Source: Saprospirales bacterium
Lineage (GTDB): Bacteria > Bacteroidota > Bacteroidia > Chitinophagales > Saprospiraceae
Assembly: GCA_016703765.1 (NCBI GenBank)
Contig: JADJBL010000006.1
Span: forward strand, 1 to 64,000
Length of the DNA stretch: 64,000 nt
Reading direction: 5' to 3'
Made by a program: the position numbers and the translations under genes. The notes below the pieces were generated by a model. The model ran no database searches and was not told where the DNA came from. It saw only the letters and a list, made by a program, of their open reading frames with translations. Shown here in pieces: positions 35,718 through 46,302 of this stretch (position 1 is its first letter; each line of letters starts with the position of its first letter).

Positions 35718-36326
35718 TTGAATCTTCTTCCCGCCCTCCTCTCCCAAATCGCCACCCAGCACTGGAGCGAATGGATTGCCGTCTCCTGCGCCATCCTCTA
35801 TCTGGTGTTGGCCGCCCGCGGCAATCCCTGGTGCTGGGCCGTCGGAATGACCGGATGCGCCTTTTGGGCCTATGCGGCTTTTGAGATTTACGGCCTGTAT
35901 ATCGACGGGGGCCTCCAGCTCTTTTACATCGGCATCAGCTTCCTCGGATTTTACAAATGGAAATACGGCGGCAGCGGCGGCGAAGAATTGCCCGTTTCGA
36001 CCTTGCCCTTGAAATACCATATCGCGATATGGACCGGCGGAATAGCCCTTTCCCTCCTCGTAGGCGCCATCTTCGATTCCTATACGGATGCCACGGCGCC
36101 ATTCCTCAATGCCTTCCCCACCGTATTTTCGGTTTTGACCACCTTCATGGCCATCTGGAAAAAACTGGAAAACTGGCTCTATTGGCTCCTCATCGACACC
36201 GTTTATGTCTATCTCTACTGGTCTCAGGGGGGATACCTCTTCGTACTGCTGTTTTTTATCTACCTCGTCATGGCGGTTATTGGCTTCCTTTCCTGGAAAA
36301 AGCAATTTTCTCAACAGACTATTTAA
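35718..36326 (+). CDS. pnuC: Nicotinamide riboside transporter PnuC
   Basis: A 202-residue membrane protein of about seven helices with family features: ILYLVLAARGNPWCWAVGM, LQLFYIGISFLGFYKWKYG (helix rich in Tyr and Trp), and WLYWLLIDTVYVYLYW. PnuC imports nicotinamide riboside or, in related proteins, thiamine. The start is TTG 35718, just 2 bp after the DUF1573 stop. A riboswitch for thiamine was not seen, so nicotinamide riboside is favoured. Confidence 0.88.
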   Translation: MNLLPALLSQIATQHWSEWIAVSCAILYLVLAARGNPWCWAVGMTGCAFWAYAAFEIYGLYIDGGLQLFYIGISFLGFYKWKYGGSGGEELPVSTLPLKYHIAIWTGGIALSLLVGAIFDSYTDATAPFLNAFPTVFSVLTTFMAIWKKLENWLYWLLIDTVYVYLYWSQGGYLFVLLFFIYLVMAVIGFLSWKKQFSQQTI

Positions 36327-36375
36327 AACGAGTCTAAATAACCCCTTAGGGTACCCGCTACACGAAAGGAAAGCC

Positions 36376-36404
36376 TTGTAAAACGGAAACCTTTTTTACC
36401 TTTA
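36376..36404 (+). promoter_or_regulatory. Promoter of the nqr operon
   Basis: TTG at 36376-36378 and TACCTTTA at 36397-36404 are 18 bp apart, fitting the Bacteroidota -33/-7 promoter except for the last base. It lies 67 bp before the nqrA start. Confidence 0.55.
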
Positions 36405-36471
36405 CGGCGATTTTTTAAAACGCATACCCTCGTAGAGATTTTGGGGAATCCGGTCAAATTTTCTAACGCTT

Positions 36472-37833
36472 ATGGACGCAGATAATATCATACGGCTCCG
36501 GAAGGGATACAACATACTTTTGGATGGGGAAGCCGCCCCTAAAGTGGAGGCGACGAAAGAAGTCAAGACCTATGCCCTTCAACCGCCCAATTTTCCGGGC
36601 ATGTCTCCCATTCCCAAACTGCTGGTCGAAGAGGGGCAAATCGTAAAAGCGGGCGACCCGCTGTTTTTCGAAAAACTCCATCCCGATGTCCAGTACGTAG
36701 CGCCGGTCAGCGGGGAAGTTATCGCGACCCGCCGCGGCCCCAAAAGGGCGATCACGGAGATCGTGATCCTGGCCGACAAGCAGATCCAGTACCGGGAACT
36801 GGAGGCCTTCGACTACAACAACCGCAGCAGGGAAGACCTGGTGCGCTTCCTGCTGGCCAACGGCGGCTGGCCCCATATCCGGCAAAGACCCTTCAATGTG
36901 CTGGCCAGCACGGATGAAGTTCCCGCAAATATCTTTATCTCCACGTTCGATACCGCTCCGCTCGCGCCCGACCTCAACCATGCGGTGAATGGCCGCGAAA
37001 AGGCTTTCCAGACCGGCCTCGATGTGCTGGGCAAACTGACCTCCGGGAAGGTTTACCTCGGGTTGAATGCGGCAGGCGCGCCGTCGAAAGCTTTCACCGA
37101 AGCCAAAAACGTGGAGTTGCGCTGGTTTAAAGGCAAGCACCCCGCCGGCAACGTCGGCGTGCAGATACACCATGTCGAGCCCATCAGCCCGCAGCGCAGG
37201 GTCTGGACCCTGGGCGTGCAGGACGTGATCACGCTCGGCGGCATGTTTTCCGAACGCCGCTATAACGCCGAACGCGTCGTGGCGCTGACCGGCTCCGAAC
37301 TGAACGATCCCAAATATGTGCGCACCTACCTGGGCGCCAACCTGGGCGAACTGCTCGGCGGCAACACCAAGGGCGAAAATCTCCGGGTTATTTCCGGCGA
37401 TGTGCTCTCGGGTGAGAAAAAAGACCCCGCACAATTCCTGAATTTTTACGACGATCAGATCACGGTTGCACAGGAAGGTAATTACTACGAAATGTTCGGC
37501 TGGTTGTTGCCCCTCAAGCTCCGCCCCAGCGTGTCGAGGACTTTCCCCAACTTCCTGTTGCCGGGCTTCCGTTTTCGGGCAGACACGAATACCCACGGAG
37601 AGAAGAGGGCTTTCGTCATGACCGGCCAATACGAAGAGGTGCTACCGATGGATATTTTCCCGCAATACCTTTTCAAGGCCATTCTGGCCTCCGATTTTGA
37701 GAAGATGGAAGGGCTCGGGATTTACGAACTGGTGGAGGAAGACGTCGCCCTTTGCGAGTTTGTTTGCACCTCCAAACAGCCGCTTCAGGAGATCCTTCGC
37801 CAGGGTCTGGATATGATGCAGGAACAAAGCTAA
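36472..37833 (+). CDS. nqrA: Na+-translocating NADH:quinone reductase subunit A
   Basis: The 453-residue peripheral subunit of Na+-NQR, which oxidises NADH, reduces quinone and pumps sodium. It begins with the typical IIRLRKGYNILLDGEAAP and has the soluble Rnf-like fold signatures QPPNFPGMSPIPKLLVEEGQ, GDPLFFEKLHPDVQYVAPVS and GEVIATRRGPKRA. Length matches the family. It is first in the nqrABCDEF operon, with 29 bp to nqrB. A candidate promoter lies just upstream. Confidence 0.97.
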   Translation: MDADNIIRLRKGYNILLDGEAAPKVEATKEVKTYALQPPNFPGMSPIPKLLVEEGQIVKAGDPLFFEKLHPDVQYVAPVSGEVIATRRGPKRAITEIVILADKQIQYRELEAFDYNNRSREDLVRFLLANGGWPHIRQRPFNVLASTDEVPANIFISTFDTAPLAPDLNHAVNGREKAFQTGLDVLGKLTSGKVYLGLNAAGAPSKAFTEAKNVELRWFKGKHPAGNVGVQIHHVEPISPQRRVWTLGVQDVITLGGMFSERRYNAERVVALTGSELNDPKYVRTYLGANLGELLGGNTKGENLRVISGDVLSGEKKDPAQFLNFYDDQITVAQEGNYYEMFGWLLPLKLRPSVSRTFPNFLLPGFRFRADTNTHGEKRAFVMTGQYEEVLPMDIFPQYLFKAILASDFEKMEGLGIYELVEEDVALCEFVCTSKQPLQEILRQGLDMMQEQS

Positions 37834-37862
37834 ACGAATCACCATATTTTGTCGGAATAGAT

Positions 37863-39137
37863 ATGAAAAACCCACTGATCAATTTTTTTAAACGGATAGA
37901 GCCCGACAAGAAGAATTCGCCCTTCTTACATACGGTTTACGAAGGGTTCTTCACCCTCGCGTTCACCCCCGACCATGTCACTTCCGGCAAAGGGGTTCAC
38001 ATTCGGGATGGGATGGACCTCAAGCGCACGATGGTGATGGTGGTCATCGCCCTGCAGCTTTGCTATATCTTCGGGACCTACAACATCGGTCACCAGCACT
38101 TTCTGGCGCTGGGTGAATATCAAAACTGGTGGCAGGGAATACACCTGAAAATAGCCTACGGCCTGATTCAGCTGCTTCCCATCTGGGTGGTGACGCATGT
38201 CGTCGGTTTGGGCATCGAATTTTATTACTCCTATAAAAGGGGGCATGGCATCGAAGAGGGATACCTCGTTACGGGCGCCCTTATCCCCCTGATCATGCCT
38301 CCCGATATCCCCCTCTGGATTCTTACCCTGGCCATCGTTTTTGCGGTCATCATCGGGAAGGAAGCATTCGGCGGCACCGGCATGAATATCCTCAACGTGG
38401 CGCTGCTCGCCCGCGTGTTTGTATTTTTCGCCTATCCGGCCAGTATTTCCGGCGATGAGGTCTGGATCTCCGGCCTTGATAAGGTGGATGGCCGCTTCAT
38501 CGGTGCAGAATACGGATGGGCCCATCAATTCTTCGATTCCATATTCAAAGGAGTGGGCTGGGATACTTTCGGGGCTGGAAAACAGGCGGTGGTCGATGGA
38601 TTTAGCGGCGCAACACCCTTAGCCCTGGCTTATCAGGGCGGATGGGAAAAAGCTTCCGCCGCATATACCGCCTCCGATATGTGGTGGGGCCTGATTCCCG
38701 GCTCGATCGGGGAAACCTCCAAGCCTGCCATCATTATTGGCGCCCTGATGCTGATCGGAATGGGTATCGCCAGCTGGCGTATTATGGTATCCATGGTGCT
38801 CGGGATGAGCTTCATGGGGCTTTTGCTTAACTGGTGGGGCGCGACGCCTTTCATGGAGGTACCCTGGTACTACCATTTTTACATGGGCAGCTTCCTCTTC
38901 GCCATGGCTTTTATGGCTACCGACCCCGTTACGGCGGCCGGCACCCAAAGAGGCAAGTGGATCTACGGCTTCCTGATAGGCGCGATCGGCCTGATTATCC
39001 GGGTGCTGAACCCGGCCTACCCGGAGGGCTGGATGCTGGCCATTCTTTTCATGAACGTCATCGCACCCTTGATCGACTACATAGTGCTTCAGGGCAATAT
39101 GCGCCGGAGGGCGCGAAGGGCTAAAGTCCAGGCTTAA
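37863..39137 (+). CDS. nqrB: Na+-translocating NADH:quinone reductase subunit B
   Basis: A 424-residue membrane subunit from ATG 37863 (MKNPLINFFKRIEPDKKNSP). It has about ten helices and the covalent FMN site in DGFSGATPLAL (threonine of SGAT). NqrB holds riboflavin and FMN and forms part of the sodium channel. The upstream in-frame extension overlaps nqrA and was not used. Confidence 0.96.
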   Translation: MKNPLINFFKRIEPDKKNSPFLHTVYEGFFTLAFTPDHVTSGKGVHIRDGMDLKRTMVMVVIALQLCYIFGTYNIGHQHFLALGEYQNWWQGIHLKIAYGLIQLLPIWVVTHVVGLGIEFYYSYKRGHGIEEGYLVTGALIPLIMPPDIPLWILTLAIVFAVIIGKEAFGGTGMNILNVALLARVFVFFAYPASISGDEVWISGLDKVDGRFIGAEYGWAHQFFDSIFKGVGWDTFGAGKQAVVDGFSGATPLALAYQGGWEKASAAYTASDMWWGLIPGSIGETSKPAIIIGALMLIGMGIASWRIMVSMVLGMSFMGLLLNWWGATPFMEVPWYYHFYMGSFLFAMAFMATDPVTAAGTQRGKWIYGFLIGAIGLIIRVLNPAYPEGWMLAILFMNVIAPLIDYIVLQGNMRRRARRAKVQA

Positions 39138-39140
39138 TTT

Positions 39141-39914
39141 TTGGAATCAAAAAAGAAAACCGTGGAATCCAATTCATACGTGTTAAAGTTCACCCTGGTG
39201 ATGACGGTCATAGCGGCCCTCATCCTCTCCGGGATGTTTTATGCCACCAAGCCCACTGCGGACAAAAACGAGGCGGTATTCACCAAGCGCGCCATTCTCA
39301 GCGCGGTAGAGAGCCAACTGGGCAAAGATTTGGCAAGCCTGAGCGACGATGAAGTGCTTCAGGTTTTTGACCAGCAAATGGAGCAGGTCACCCTCAATAT
39401 GAAAGGAGAGGCGGTCGAAGGCATACAGGCGGAAAAAGTAGACATGGCCAAAGAGAAGAAAAAACCGGAAGCCGAGCGCGTGCTTCCGCTCTTTATTTAC
39501 AAAGGACAGGACGGGAAGAAATACTATATCCTTTCCGTTCGCGGAAGCGGCTTGTGGGACGAAATTTGGGGCAACATCGCCCTTGCCGAAGACCTCAACA
39601 CCGTGGTCGGCGCGTCTTTCGACCATAAAGGAGAAACCCCCGGTCTTGGAGGGGAGATCAAAGACAACCCGGGTTGGAAAGCCCAATTTAAGGATAAGCA
39701 CCTGTTCGACGCCTCCGGAAAATTTACCTCCATCAATGTCCGCAAAGGCGGGGCGGTGGACAAGGAGCGGGAAGTCGATTCCATTTCGGGCGCCACCATC
39801 ACGAGTGTGGGAGTGAGCGAAATGCTCCTCCGGGGAATTGGCTACTACCTGCCCTATTTTGAAAAGCTGCGGGCCCAAGGCGGCGCCACCGGCATGCAAA
39901 CCGAATCCGAATAA
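39141..39914 (+). CDS. nqrC: Na+-translocating NADH:quinone reductase subunit C
   Basis: A 257-residue protein with one N-terminal membrane helix (LKFTLVMTVIAALILSGMF) and a periplasmic FMN-binding domain. The covalent FMN threonine is in SISGATITSVGV. Other family features are GSGLWDEIWGNIAL and GETPGLGGEI. The start appears to be TTG 39141, 3 bp after nqrB, since the next codons match the usual N-terminus; no ATG lies near. Confidence 0.96.
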   Translation: MESKKKTVESNSYVLKFTLVMTVIAALILSGMFYATKPTADKNEAVFTKRAILSAVESQLGKDLASLSDDEVLQVFDQQMEQVTLNMKGEAVEGIQAEKVDMAKEKKKPEAERVLPLFIYKGQDGKKYYILSVRGSGLWDEIWGNIALAEDLNTVVGASFDHKGETPGLGGEIKDNPGWKAQFKDKHLFDASGKFTSINVRKGGAVDKEREVDSISGATITSVGVSEMLLRGIGYYLPYFEKLRAQGGATGMQTESE

Positions 39915-39936
39915 CGATTAAAATCAATCAGAGATC

Positions 39937-40659
39937 ATGGCTGATACGGCAACCTCTACTGCTCCTGCCCAAGAAAAGGAGCCTTTTTTCGGAAAAAAGG
40001 AGCGAAGACTTCTGACCGATCCGCTCAACGATAACAACCCGATAACCGTACAAATCCTCGGCGTCTGTTCGGCACTTGCCGTGACGACCATGGTATATCC
40101 TTCCGTTGTTATGGCTATTGCGGTGACGTTTGTTACGGCATTTTCCAACCTGACGACCTCCGCCGTTCGGAATTTTATTCCAAAAGAAGTCCGGATGATC
40201 GTACAACTCGTCATCATCGCCGTTCTTGTAACGGTCGTGGAGCTCACGCTGAAAGCGTTTAACTACCAGATATGGAAACAGCTCTCGGTATTCATCGGCC
40301 TGATCATTACCAACTGTATCGTCATGGGCCGCCTGGAGGCCTTTGCCATGGCCAACAAACCCTGGCGCTCCTTCCTCGACGGGATCGGAAACGGGCTCGG
40401 GTATAGCGGCATTCTCATCATTCTGGGCGTGATTCGCGAAATTTTCGGCAGAGGGACCCTCTTTGCAGGCAGCCCGCTCGAAATCGATATTATCGGCGCC
40501 GGCGAAAAATTTATGATCAATACGACAGCTCCGGGCAGTTGGTTCTCCTGGTACTCCAATAACGGCCTGATGGTACTGCCTGCATCAGCGCTGCTGATCA
40601 TCGGAGTGATTATTTGGATACAGCGGTCCAGCAACAAGAAACTGGTTGATATCTCCTGA
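39937..40659 (+). CDS. nqrD: Na+-translocating NADH:quinone reductase subunit D
   Basis: A 240-residue membrane protein with six helices. The inner-helix cysteines that with NqrE hold the buried iron-sulfur site appear in [11 protein letters not shown] and [28 protein letters not shown] and [10 protein letters not shown] are further signatures. The N-terminal 25 residues (rich in T, A, E, K) are a short family-typical extension. Confidence 0.96.
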   Translation: MADTATSTAPAQEKEPFFGKKERRLLTDPLNDNNPITVQILGVCSALAVTTMVYPSVVMAIAVTFVTAFSNLTTSAVRNFIPKEVRMIVQLVIIAVLVTVVELTLKAFNYQIWKQLSVFIGLIITNCIVMGRLEAFAMANKPWRSFLDGIGNGLGYSGILIILGVIREIFGRGTLFAGSPLEIDIIGAGEKFMINTTAPGSWFSWYSNNGLMVLPASALLIIGVIIWIQRSSNKKLVDIS

Positions 40660-40706
40660 CCTGGAAACAGAAGGGAAGTTTTGCAAATAGTTCAAAATCC
40701 AGCAAC

Positions 40707-41318
40707 ATGGAAATCGTCAATATCCTTATAAAATCGGCCTTCATCGAGAACATGATCCTCTCCTATTTCCTGGGGATGTGTTCTTTCCTCGCCGTGTCCA
40801 AGTCGGTGAAAACCGCTTTTGGCCTCGGGATGGCAGTCATCTTCGTTCAGGTCATCACCATCCCGGTTAACTGGTTGATCAATTTTTACCTGCTCGGCGA
40901 AAACGGGATCTTCGGTATCGACCTGACCTTTTTGCGCTTTATCCTGTTCATCGCCACCATCGCCGCCATGGTGCAGCTGGTGGAAATGTTCGTGGAAAAG
41001 GTTTCTCCCTCCCTATACAACGCCCTGGGGATCTTCCTTCCGCTCATCACTGTGAACTGCGCCATCCTCGGTGGCTCGCTCTTTATGGTGGCCCGCGAAT
41101 ACGACTTTCCCTCCGCGGTGGCCTATGGATTCGGGAGCGGAACCGGATGGGCGCTGGCTATCATCGCAATGGCCGCCATCAGAGAGAAAATGCGCTATTC
41201 AAACGTTCCGGCCGGTTTGCGCGGCCTGGGCATGGCCTTTATCCTGACCGGATTGATGGGAATTGGTTTCATGAGCCTCATGGGTATCGATCCCAAAGCC
41301 CTCATGTCGCTTCCGTAA
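40707..41318 (+). CDS. nqrE: Na+-translocating NADH:quinone reductase subunit E
   Basis: A 203-residue, six-helix partner of NqrD and its paralogue in inverted topology. Conserved cysteines occur in [17 protein letters not shown] and [32 protein letters not shown] is typical. The length is standard. It follows nqrD by 47 bp. Confidence 0.96.
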   Translation: MEIVNILIKSAFIENMILSYFLGMCSFLAVSKSVKTAFGLGMAVIFVQVITIPVNWLINFYLLGENGIFGIDLTFLRFILFIATIAAMVQLVEMFVEKVSPSLYNALGIFLPLITVNCAILGGSLFMVAREYDFPSAVAYGFGSGTGWALAIIAMAAIREKMRYSNVPAGLRGLGMAFILTGLMGIGFMSLMGIDPKALMSLP

Positions 41319-41360
41319 GGGAAGCTGTGTATTCTTTCACATTTCTAGAAAAGGGAAGCT

Positions 41361-42653
41361 ATGTTATTTCTGTATTCGACCCTCATAAATATCCTCATCT
41401 CCATCGGGGTATTCGGCGCGATCATGCTGCTGCTCGCTTTTCTCCTGATCTATGCCAAGCGGAAGCTGGTGGCCCAGGGAGAGGTCAGGATCATTATCAA
41501 CGGAAAGGAAGACGTCCCTGTGATGGTCAAGCCTGGAAACTCTCTGCTGGTATCGCTGGCCAATAACAATATTTACCTGCCTTCCGCATGTGGCGGCGGC
41601 GGTACCTGCGCCATGTGCGAATGCCATATCCACGAGGGCGGCGGCGATGTTTTGCCTACCGAGCTCAACCACCTGACCCGAAAGGAAGTAGCCGAGCACA
41701 AGCGTCTGGCCTGCCAGGTCAAGGTTCGCCAGGATATGAAGATCCACATTCCGGAAGAGATCTTCGGGATCAAGAAATGGGAATGCGAGGTGGTGTCCAA
41801 TTACAACGTGGCCACCTTTATCAAGGAATTTGTGGTCCGGCTCCCCGAAGGAGAGAACCTCGAGTTCGAATCCGGCGGGTATATTCAGATCGACGTGCCC
41901 GTGATTACCTGCGATTTTAAGGGAATCGATATCACTTCCCACCCCAGGATGGGCAAGAAGCCCGACGAGTTCAAACCCGAATGGGACAAGTTCAACCTCT
42001 GGACCCTAAAAATGGTCAATGAAGAGCCGATCTTCCGCGCTTATTCCATGGCCAACCACCCGGCCGAGGGGAATATCGTCATGCTCAACATCCGTATCGC
42101 CACGCCGCCCTGGGACCGCAAGAGCAACAACTGGATGCAGGTCAACCCCGGCATCTGCTCCTCCTTCGTCTTCACCCGCAAACCGGGCGACAAGGTGACG
42201 ATCTCCGGCCCATACGGGGAGTTTTTTATCAAACCGACCAAAAAGGAAATGGTCTATATCGGCGGCGGCGCCGGCATGGCCCCGCTTCGCTCGCATATTT
42301 TCCACCTGTTTCATACCCTCAAGACCCGCGACCGCAAAGTATCCTACTGGTACGGCGGCCGCTCTTCCCGCGAGCTGTTCTACACCGAGGACTTCCGCAA
42401 CATCGAGAAGGATTTCGACAATTTCCAATACCATATCGCCCTCTCGAGCCCACGCCGGAAGACAACTGGACCGGACCCGTCGGTTTCATCCACAAAGGTG
42501 GTGCTGGACAACTACCTCAAAAACCATCCCGAGCCGGAAGAGATTGAATACTACCTCTGCGGCCCGCCCCTCATGCTGCAAGCCGTCATGAAAATGCTCG
42601 ACGATCTGGGCGTTCCCGAGCAGAATATTGCATTTGACGATTTTGGAAGCTAA
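41361..42653 (+). CDS. nqrF: Na+-translocating NADH:quinone reductase subunit F
   Basis: The 430-residue NADH-oxidising subunit. It has an N-terminal helix (IGVFGAIMLLLAFLLIY), a 2Fe-2S ferredoxin domain with SACGGGGTCAMCECHI and the fourth cysteine in RLACQVKV, an FAD-binding region (FRAYSMANHPAEG), and an NADH-binding domain (YIGGGAGMAPLRSHIFHL; YYLCGPPLMLQAV; IAFDDFG end). Slightly longer than the proteobacterial form, as usual in Bacteroidota. It ends the operon and is followed by a bidirectional terminator. Confidence 0.96.
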   Translation: MLFLYSTLINILISIGVFGAIMLLLAFLLIYAKRKLVAQGEVRIIINGKEDVPVMVKPGNSLLVSLANNNIYLPSACGGGGTCAMCECHIHEGGGDVLPTELNHLTRKEVAEHKRLACQVKVRQDMKIHIPEEIFGIKKWECEVVSNYNVATFIKEFVVRLPEGENLEFESGGYIQIDVPVITCDFKGIDITSHPRMGKKPDEFKPEWDKFNLWTLKMVNEEPIFRAYSMANHPAEGNIVMLNIRIATPPWDRKSNNWMQVNPGICSSFVFTRKPGDKVTISGPYGEFFIKPTKKEMVYIGGGAGMAPLRSHIFHLFHTLKTRDRKVSYWYGGRSSRELFYTEDFRNIEKDFDNFQYHIALSSPRRKTTGPDPSVSSTKVVLDNYLKNHPEPEEIEYYLCGPPLMLQAVMKMLDDLGVPEQNIAFDDFGS

Positions 42654-42663
42654 AGAAAATATA

Positions 42664-42700
42664 CAGGGACAGCGGCCGCCGGCCGCTGTCCCTGTTTTTA
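42664..42700. terminator. Bidirectional terminator after nqrF
   Basis: A 14-bp perfect stem (CAGGGACAGCGGCC/GGCCGCTGTCCCTG) with a GCC loop, then TTTTTA. The last TTA is the complement of the stop of the convergent gene at 42698. Confidence 0.9.
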
Positions 42701-44652
42701 CTGGAGGTGTAACACAATCTCCACCCTCCGTTTCTCCGCCTCGGGGATCGAATCCATTAGCTCCCCGCTCCCGGCGATATAGAGCCGGTCGACTTTGAGG
42801 CCCTTGTCCTTGACGAACATAGCGACGGCTTTGGCCCTGTTTTCCGACAGCACCAGATTGTATTTTTCGGAACCGACCTGGTCGGAATAACCGATGATCT
42901 CTACCTCCCGCACGATCGAGTTATCCGGTAATTTGGAGAGGAAGCTTTCCAGTTGGCGGATGGATTCGAGGCCGAGCTCGGCTTTGTCGAAATCGAAATA
43001 CACCCCGTGAGAGACCTGCCTGCCCGGAGAGCCGGAAAAAGAGATGATCCCGCCCTCTTCGGTGATGAGGAACTGGTTGGGGTGGAGTAAAATGCTCAGG
43101 GGGTAGGGCTTCCGGTTTTCCCAGGTCGGGACGCGCACTTGCCTATAGTAGGCTTCGAAGCCGGGTTCGATAAGGGTAAAGGTGAAAGTGGAATCGACCG
43201 GGATGCACATAAAAAACCGTCCGTCATCGTCCGTTTCTATTTTTTCTCCGGAGTCGAGGAAAAGCGTGGAAGGGACCGGGTTCCAGCTCATGGAGTCCAG
43301 CACCTGGCCCTCCACGAAGGTGATGGGGCGGCCTCCCAGGGGGTCGGGCAGTTCGAATCGGTAGATATCCATGCCTCCGAAACCTCCGTCGCGGTTGGAG
43401 GCGAAATATCCGGTGCGGGTGTCGGCGGTCAGGAAGAGGCCCAGTTCGCGGTAGGAAGAATTGACGGGGGCGCCCAGATTTTGAGGCTCTCCCCAATGCC
43501 CGTCGAAGCGGCTGAGGAATATATCCTGTTCTCCAAGGCCTTTGTGGCCGGTGGAGGAGAAAAAGAGGGTTTTTCCGTCGTTGGTAATGAAAGGGGCCTC
43601 CTCGTCGCCGGGGGTATTGATCGGCAGTCCGAGGTTGACGGGTTCCTCCCAGCTGCCGTTGGGTCCGAGCCGGCTTTCCCAGATATCCGTTCCGCCGAGG
43701 CCGCCTTCCCGGTTGCTGGCGAAATACAGGATCGTGCCGTCGCAGCTGATCGTGGCCTGGGAGTCCCAGGAGTCCGAATTGACATCTCCTTCCAGTGGCT
43801 GGAATTTTTTTACCGTCGTTCCCTCGATGAAGGCCTCCCAAATATCGCAGGCGCCCTGAACGGAGGGTCTTCCGCACGCGGTGAAGAACATGCGCCTTCC
43901 GTTCCGGACGAGGGTGCTCATCCCTTCGTTGTTGGCGCTAAGGAAGGCCGAGGGCATGGGAATGCCTTCCATCCATTCCCCCGCATAGAAACTGATCAGC
44001 AGGTCTTCGTCGGCAAAGCGGTTGCGCCTGGTAGTGAACAGCATCCAGGTCTGGTCGTTGGACACGCAGGGAAAATATTCGTCAGCCGGGGAGTTGATCT
44101 CCGGCCCGAGGTTGTAGGTTTTATCCACCCTCGAAAATTTGGATGCTTCCTGGGCAATTTGGCAAAGGAGGATTTGCTCATCCAGCTCGGCGAGAAATTT
44201 CTGTTCCGCCTCCTGCTCCGTCTCTCCCAGGATACCGAAATCGGTAGGGGGAGCTTCTGCAATTCCTTAAACTGGTGGAACAGATCGAGGGCCCGGTCGT
44301 AATTGCCGCTGAGGAAATGGAGGTGGGCCGCTTCGTAATACAGCACCCGGGAGTAGGTGGGATAGCGGAGCAGGAGTGCGTCGCAGCGGTAGGCCGCTTC
44401 CCGGGCTTTACCCTGTAGCCCGTCTGCTGCGATGAGGTATCGCTGTGCAGGGAGGTAGTCGGGGGCAAATTCCAGGGAGCGGGAAAAGCATTTGCTCGCT
44501 TTTTCGTATTGGTGTGCCAGGAGTGCGGCCTGCCCTTTTTCCAACCATTCCTTTGCCTGGGGCTCAAGGGTATCGAAGCGAACCTGGTTTTGTGCGGGGG
44601 TTCCTGTCAGCCATAGCAAGGATAGGAAAGCGATAAGGGCGATGCGGCTCAT
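42698..44652 (-). pseudogene. OmpA-family protein with TPR and PD40 repeats, one frameshift
   Basis: The N-terminal frame (start ATG 44652) has a signal peptide (MSRIALIAFLSLLWLTGTP, then AQ) and TPR-like helices (YEKASKCFSRSLEFAPDYL). At a run of five G (44247-44251 on the plus strand) the sense shifts frame: the next frame continues LGETEQEAEQKFLAELDEQI, then VDKTYNLGPEINSPADEYFP, PD40 repeats (ATISCDGTILYFASNREGG, LFFSSTGHKGLGEQDIF) and an OmpA domain (YFDFDKAELGLES, EIIGYSDQVG, EKRRVEIVL). Together about 650 residues, a PorE-like layout similar to the gene at 33213. It is probably intact in life. The convergent nqrF lies below and a divergent gene at 44770 above. Confidence 0.8.
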
Positions 44653-44769
44653 GGGATTTATTTTAATTTGTTGTTTACAAAGTTAATCGGCAGTTGCTGC
44701 CGAAAAAACCAAAAGGGGCTATATTTTCGTTTCCGGAAGGACAAACGGCGTTTCTAAAATCTCTCGATC

Positions 44770-45643
44770 TTGTCTCAGTACACTTGGACCTACGTAGGCG
44801 GAGGTGGGAAAAACTACAAGGTCAGCCTGTTTCACGGGCGGAAGACCGGACATGTGCTATTGCTGCTCGACGGCCATATCCTGCAGATCGACTTCAGCAT
44901 TCGCGACAGCAAGACCTACGCTTTTTTTATCGAAGACGAGTTTTGCGAGGTCCACCTGGAGCGGAAAGGGGAGGAGATGTACTACTTTTTTGAGATCAAC
45001 AAGAAAGTCGATACCCCCAGAAACCGCGACCGGAGAAAAAGAGACCGCAAATACCTCGGCCAATCCCTCGCCTTTTTCGGCCTGTTGGTGGTCCTGGCCA
45101 TCGTAGCCTCCCTGGCATTCCTCTCCTACGACAAAAAACTGGACCAAAAACGCATGCAGGCCAGCGCCTATTCCGACTCCACCAAGGCCTGGGTTCAACT
45201 GGACACCCTTTCCAATTCGAGCTCTATTCGCTATTTCTACGTAGTCGGCGCCGATACCTACTCCCAGTTTTACTTTTTTGACCGGGATTCCCCCCCTCCG
45301 GATTTCCCCCTGGAGACGGGAGATGAATTCCTGGTGCGCTTCCATCCCGCAAGACCCGATCTGGGCAGGATCTACTTGTCGCAGCCAAGCCCTGAACAGG
45401 TCCGGAAATATATCGACAAAGTCGCGGCGCTTCACCTGTCCCTTCATCCGGAAGACCATCCTCCCCATGTGCGCTGCACCCTGGAGCAGGCCTTCGAGCG
45501 GCACGGGCCTGGCAGGCCTGGCAGATTTTTATTACCAAAACGAAGCTCCGGAAGCCAGTCCGCTCCACAACCAAAACTCCTACCTCCGCCTCGTTCGCGA
45601 CCCGGAATTCCAGCAAATCCTCGCAACCCGCTGCTGGAACTGA
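44770..45643 (+). pseudogene. Single-pass membrane protein of unknown function, one frameshift near the end
   Basis: From TTG 44770 the protein begins SQYTWTYVGGGGKNYKVSLF; a 95-residue N-terminal region with alternating strands, a basic stretch (RNRDRRKRDRKYLG) and one membrane helix (LAFFGLLVVLAIVASLAFLS) follow, then an extracytoplasmic domain. The frame runs on to 45735 as an unlikely proline/arginine-rich tail, but the sense continues one frame over from GGG at 45505-45507: GLAGLADFYYQNEAPEAS, ending QILATRCWN at 45643. About 290 residues result. I do not recognise the family. Confidence 0.6.
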
Positions 45644-45670
45644 GTTATCGAAAGTCACCGCCCAATTCCG

Positions 45671-45678
45671 TACCTTTG
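45671..45678 (+). promoter_or_regulatory. Putative -7 promoter element (TACCTTTG)
   Basis: Exact TAnnTTTG match 31 bp before the scpB start. Between them lie four CAACTTTT-like direct repeats (about 45683-45711), a fragment of the repeat family seen at 29632. Confidence 0.5.
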
Positions 45679-45709
45679 GAGAACTTTTCAACTTTTCAAC
45701 TTTTCAACT

Positions 45710-46288
45710 TTGGATCAGATCATCCAACACATTGAAGCCCTGATCTTCGCGACCGATACCCCTATCAGCCGCGACGAAATTCACGCTTGCCTGGAACAGG
45801 CGCTGGACCAATATGTGGAGAAAGAGGCGATCGAGGAGGCGCTCCGCGAGCTGGCCGCCCGATATCAGGCACAAGACCGGGCCATCGAACTGGTGGAGAT
45901 CGCCGACGGATTTCAGTTTATGACCAAAGGCGCCTACCACCACACGGTGGCCACCTACCTGAAACAAACCACCCGCAAGCGGCTTTCGCAGGCGGCTTTG
46001 GAGACCCTGTCGATCATTGCGTATAAGCAACCCATTTCCAAAAGCGATCTCGAACGGATCCGGGGTGTGAACTGCGATTATTCGATGCAGAAACTATTGG
46101 AAAAAGAACTTGTTTCCATTGTAGGCCGAAGCGAAGGGCCCGGACGGCCGCTGCTCTACGGTACCAGCGAGAAGTTCATGGACTACTTCGGCCTCAAATC
46201 CCTCAAGGACCTGCCCCAACCCAAGGACTTTAAAGATGCCGACAACGAAATCGGAGAGCAGGCCCCAATCGAAGAATCTTTAGACTGA
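45710..46288 (+). CDS. scpB: Segregation and condensation protein B
   Basis: A 192-residue ScpB homologue, the winged-helix partner of ScpA in the SMC condensin complex that organises and segregates the chromosome. Signatures are IEALIFATDTPISRDEI, ALETLSIIAYKQPISKSDLE and GRPLLYGTSEKFMDYFGLKS. The start is TTG 45710, because upstream sequence is repeat and no ATG is near. It is followed after 14 bp by the DUF2480 gene. Confidence 0.95.
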   Translation: MDQIIQHIEALIFATDTPISRDEIHACLEQALDQYVEKEAIEEALRELAARYQAQDRAIELVEIADGFQFMTKGAYHHTVATYLKQTTRKRLSQAALETLSIIAYKQPISKSDLERIRGVNCDYSMQKLLEKELVSIVGRSEGPGRPLLYGTSEKFMDYFGLKSLKDLPQPKDFKDADNEIGEQAPIEESLD

Positions 46289-46302
46289 ACCAAGACATTC
46301 TG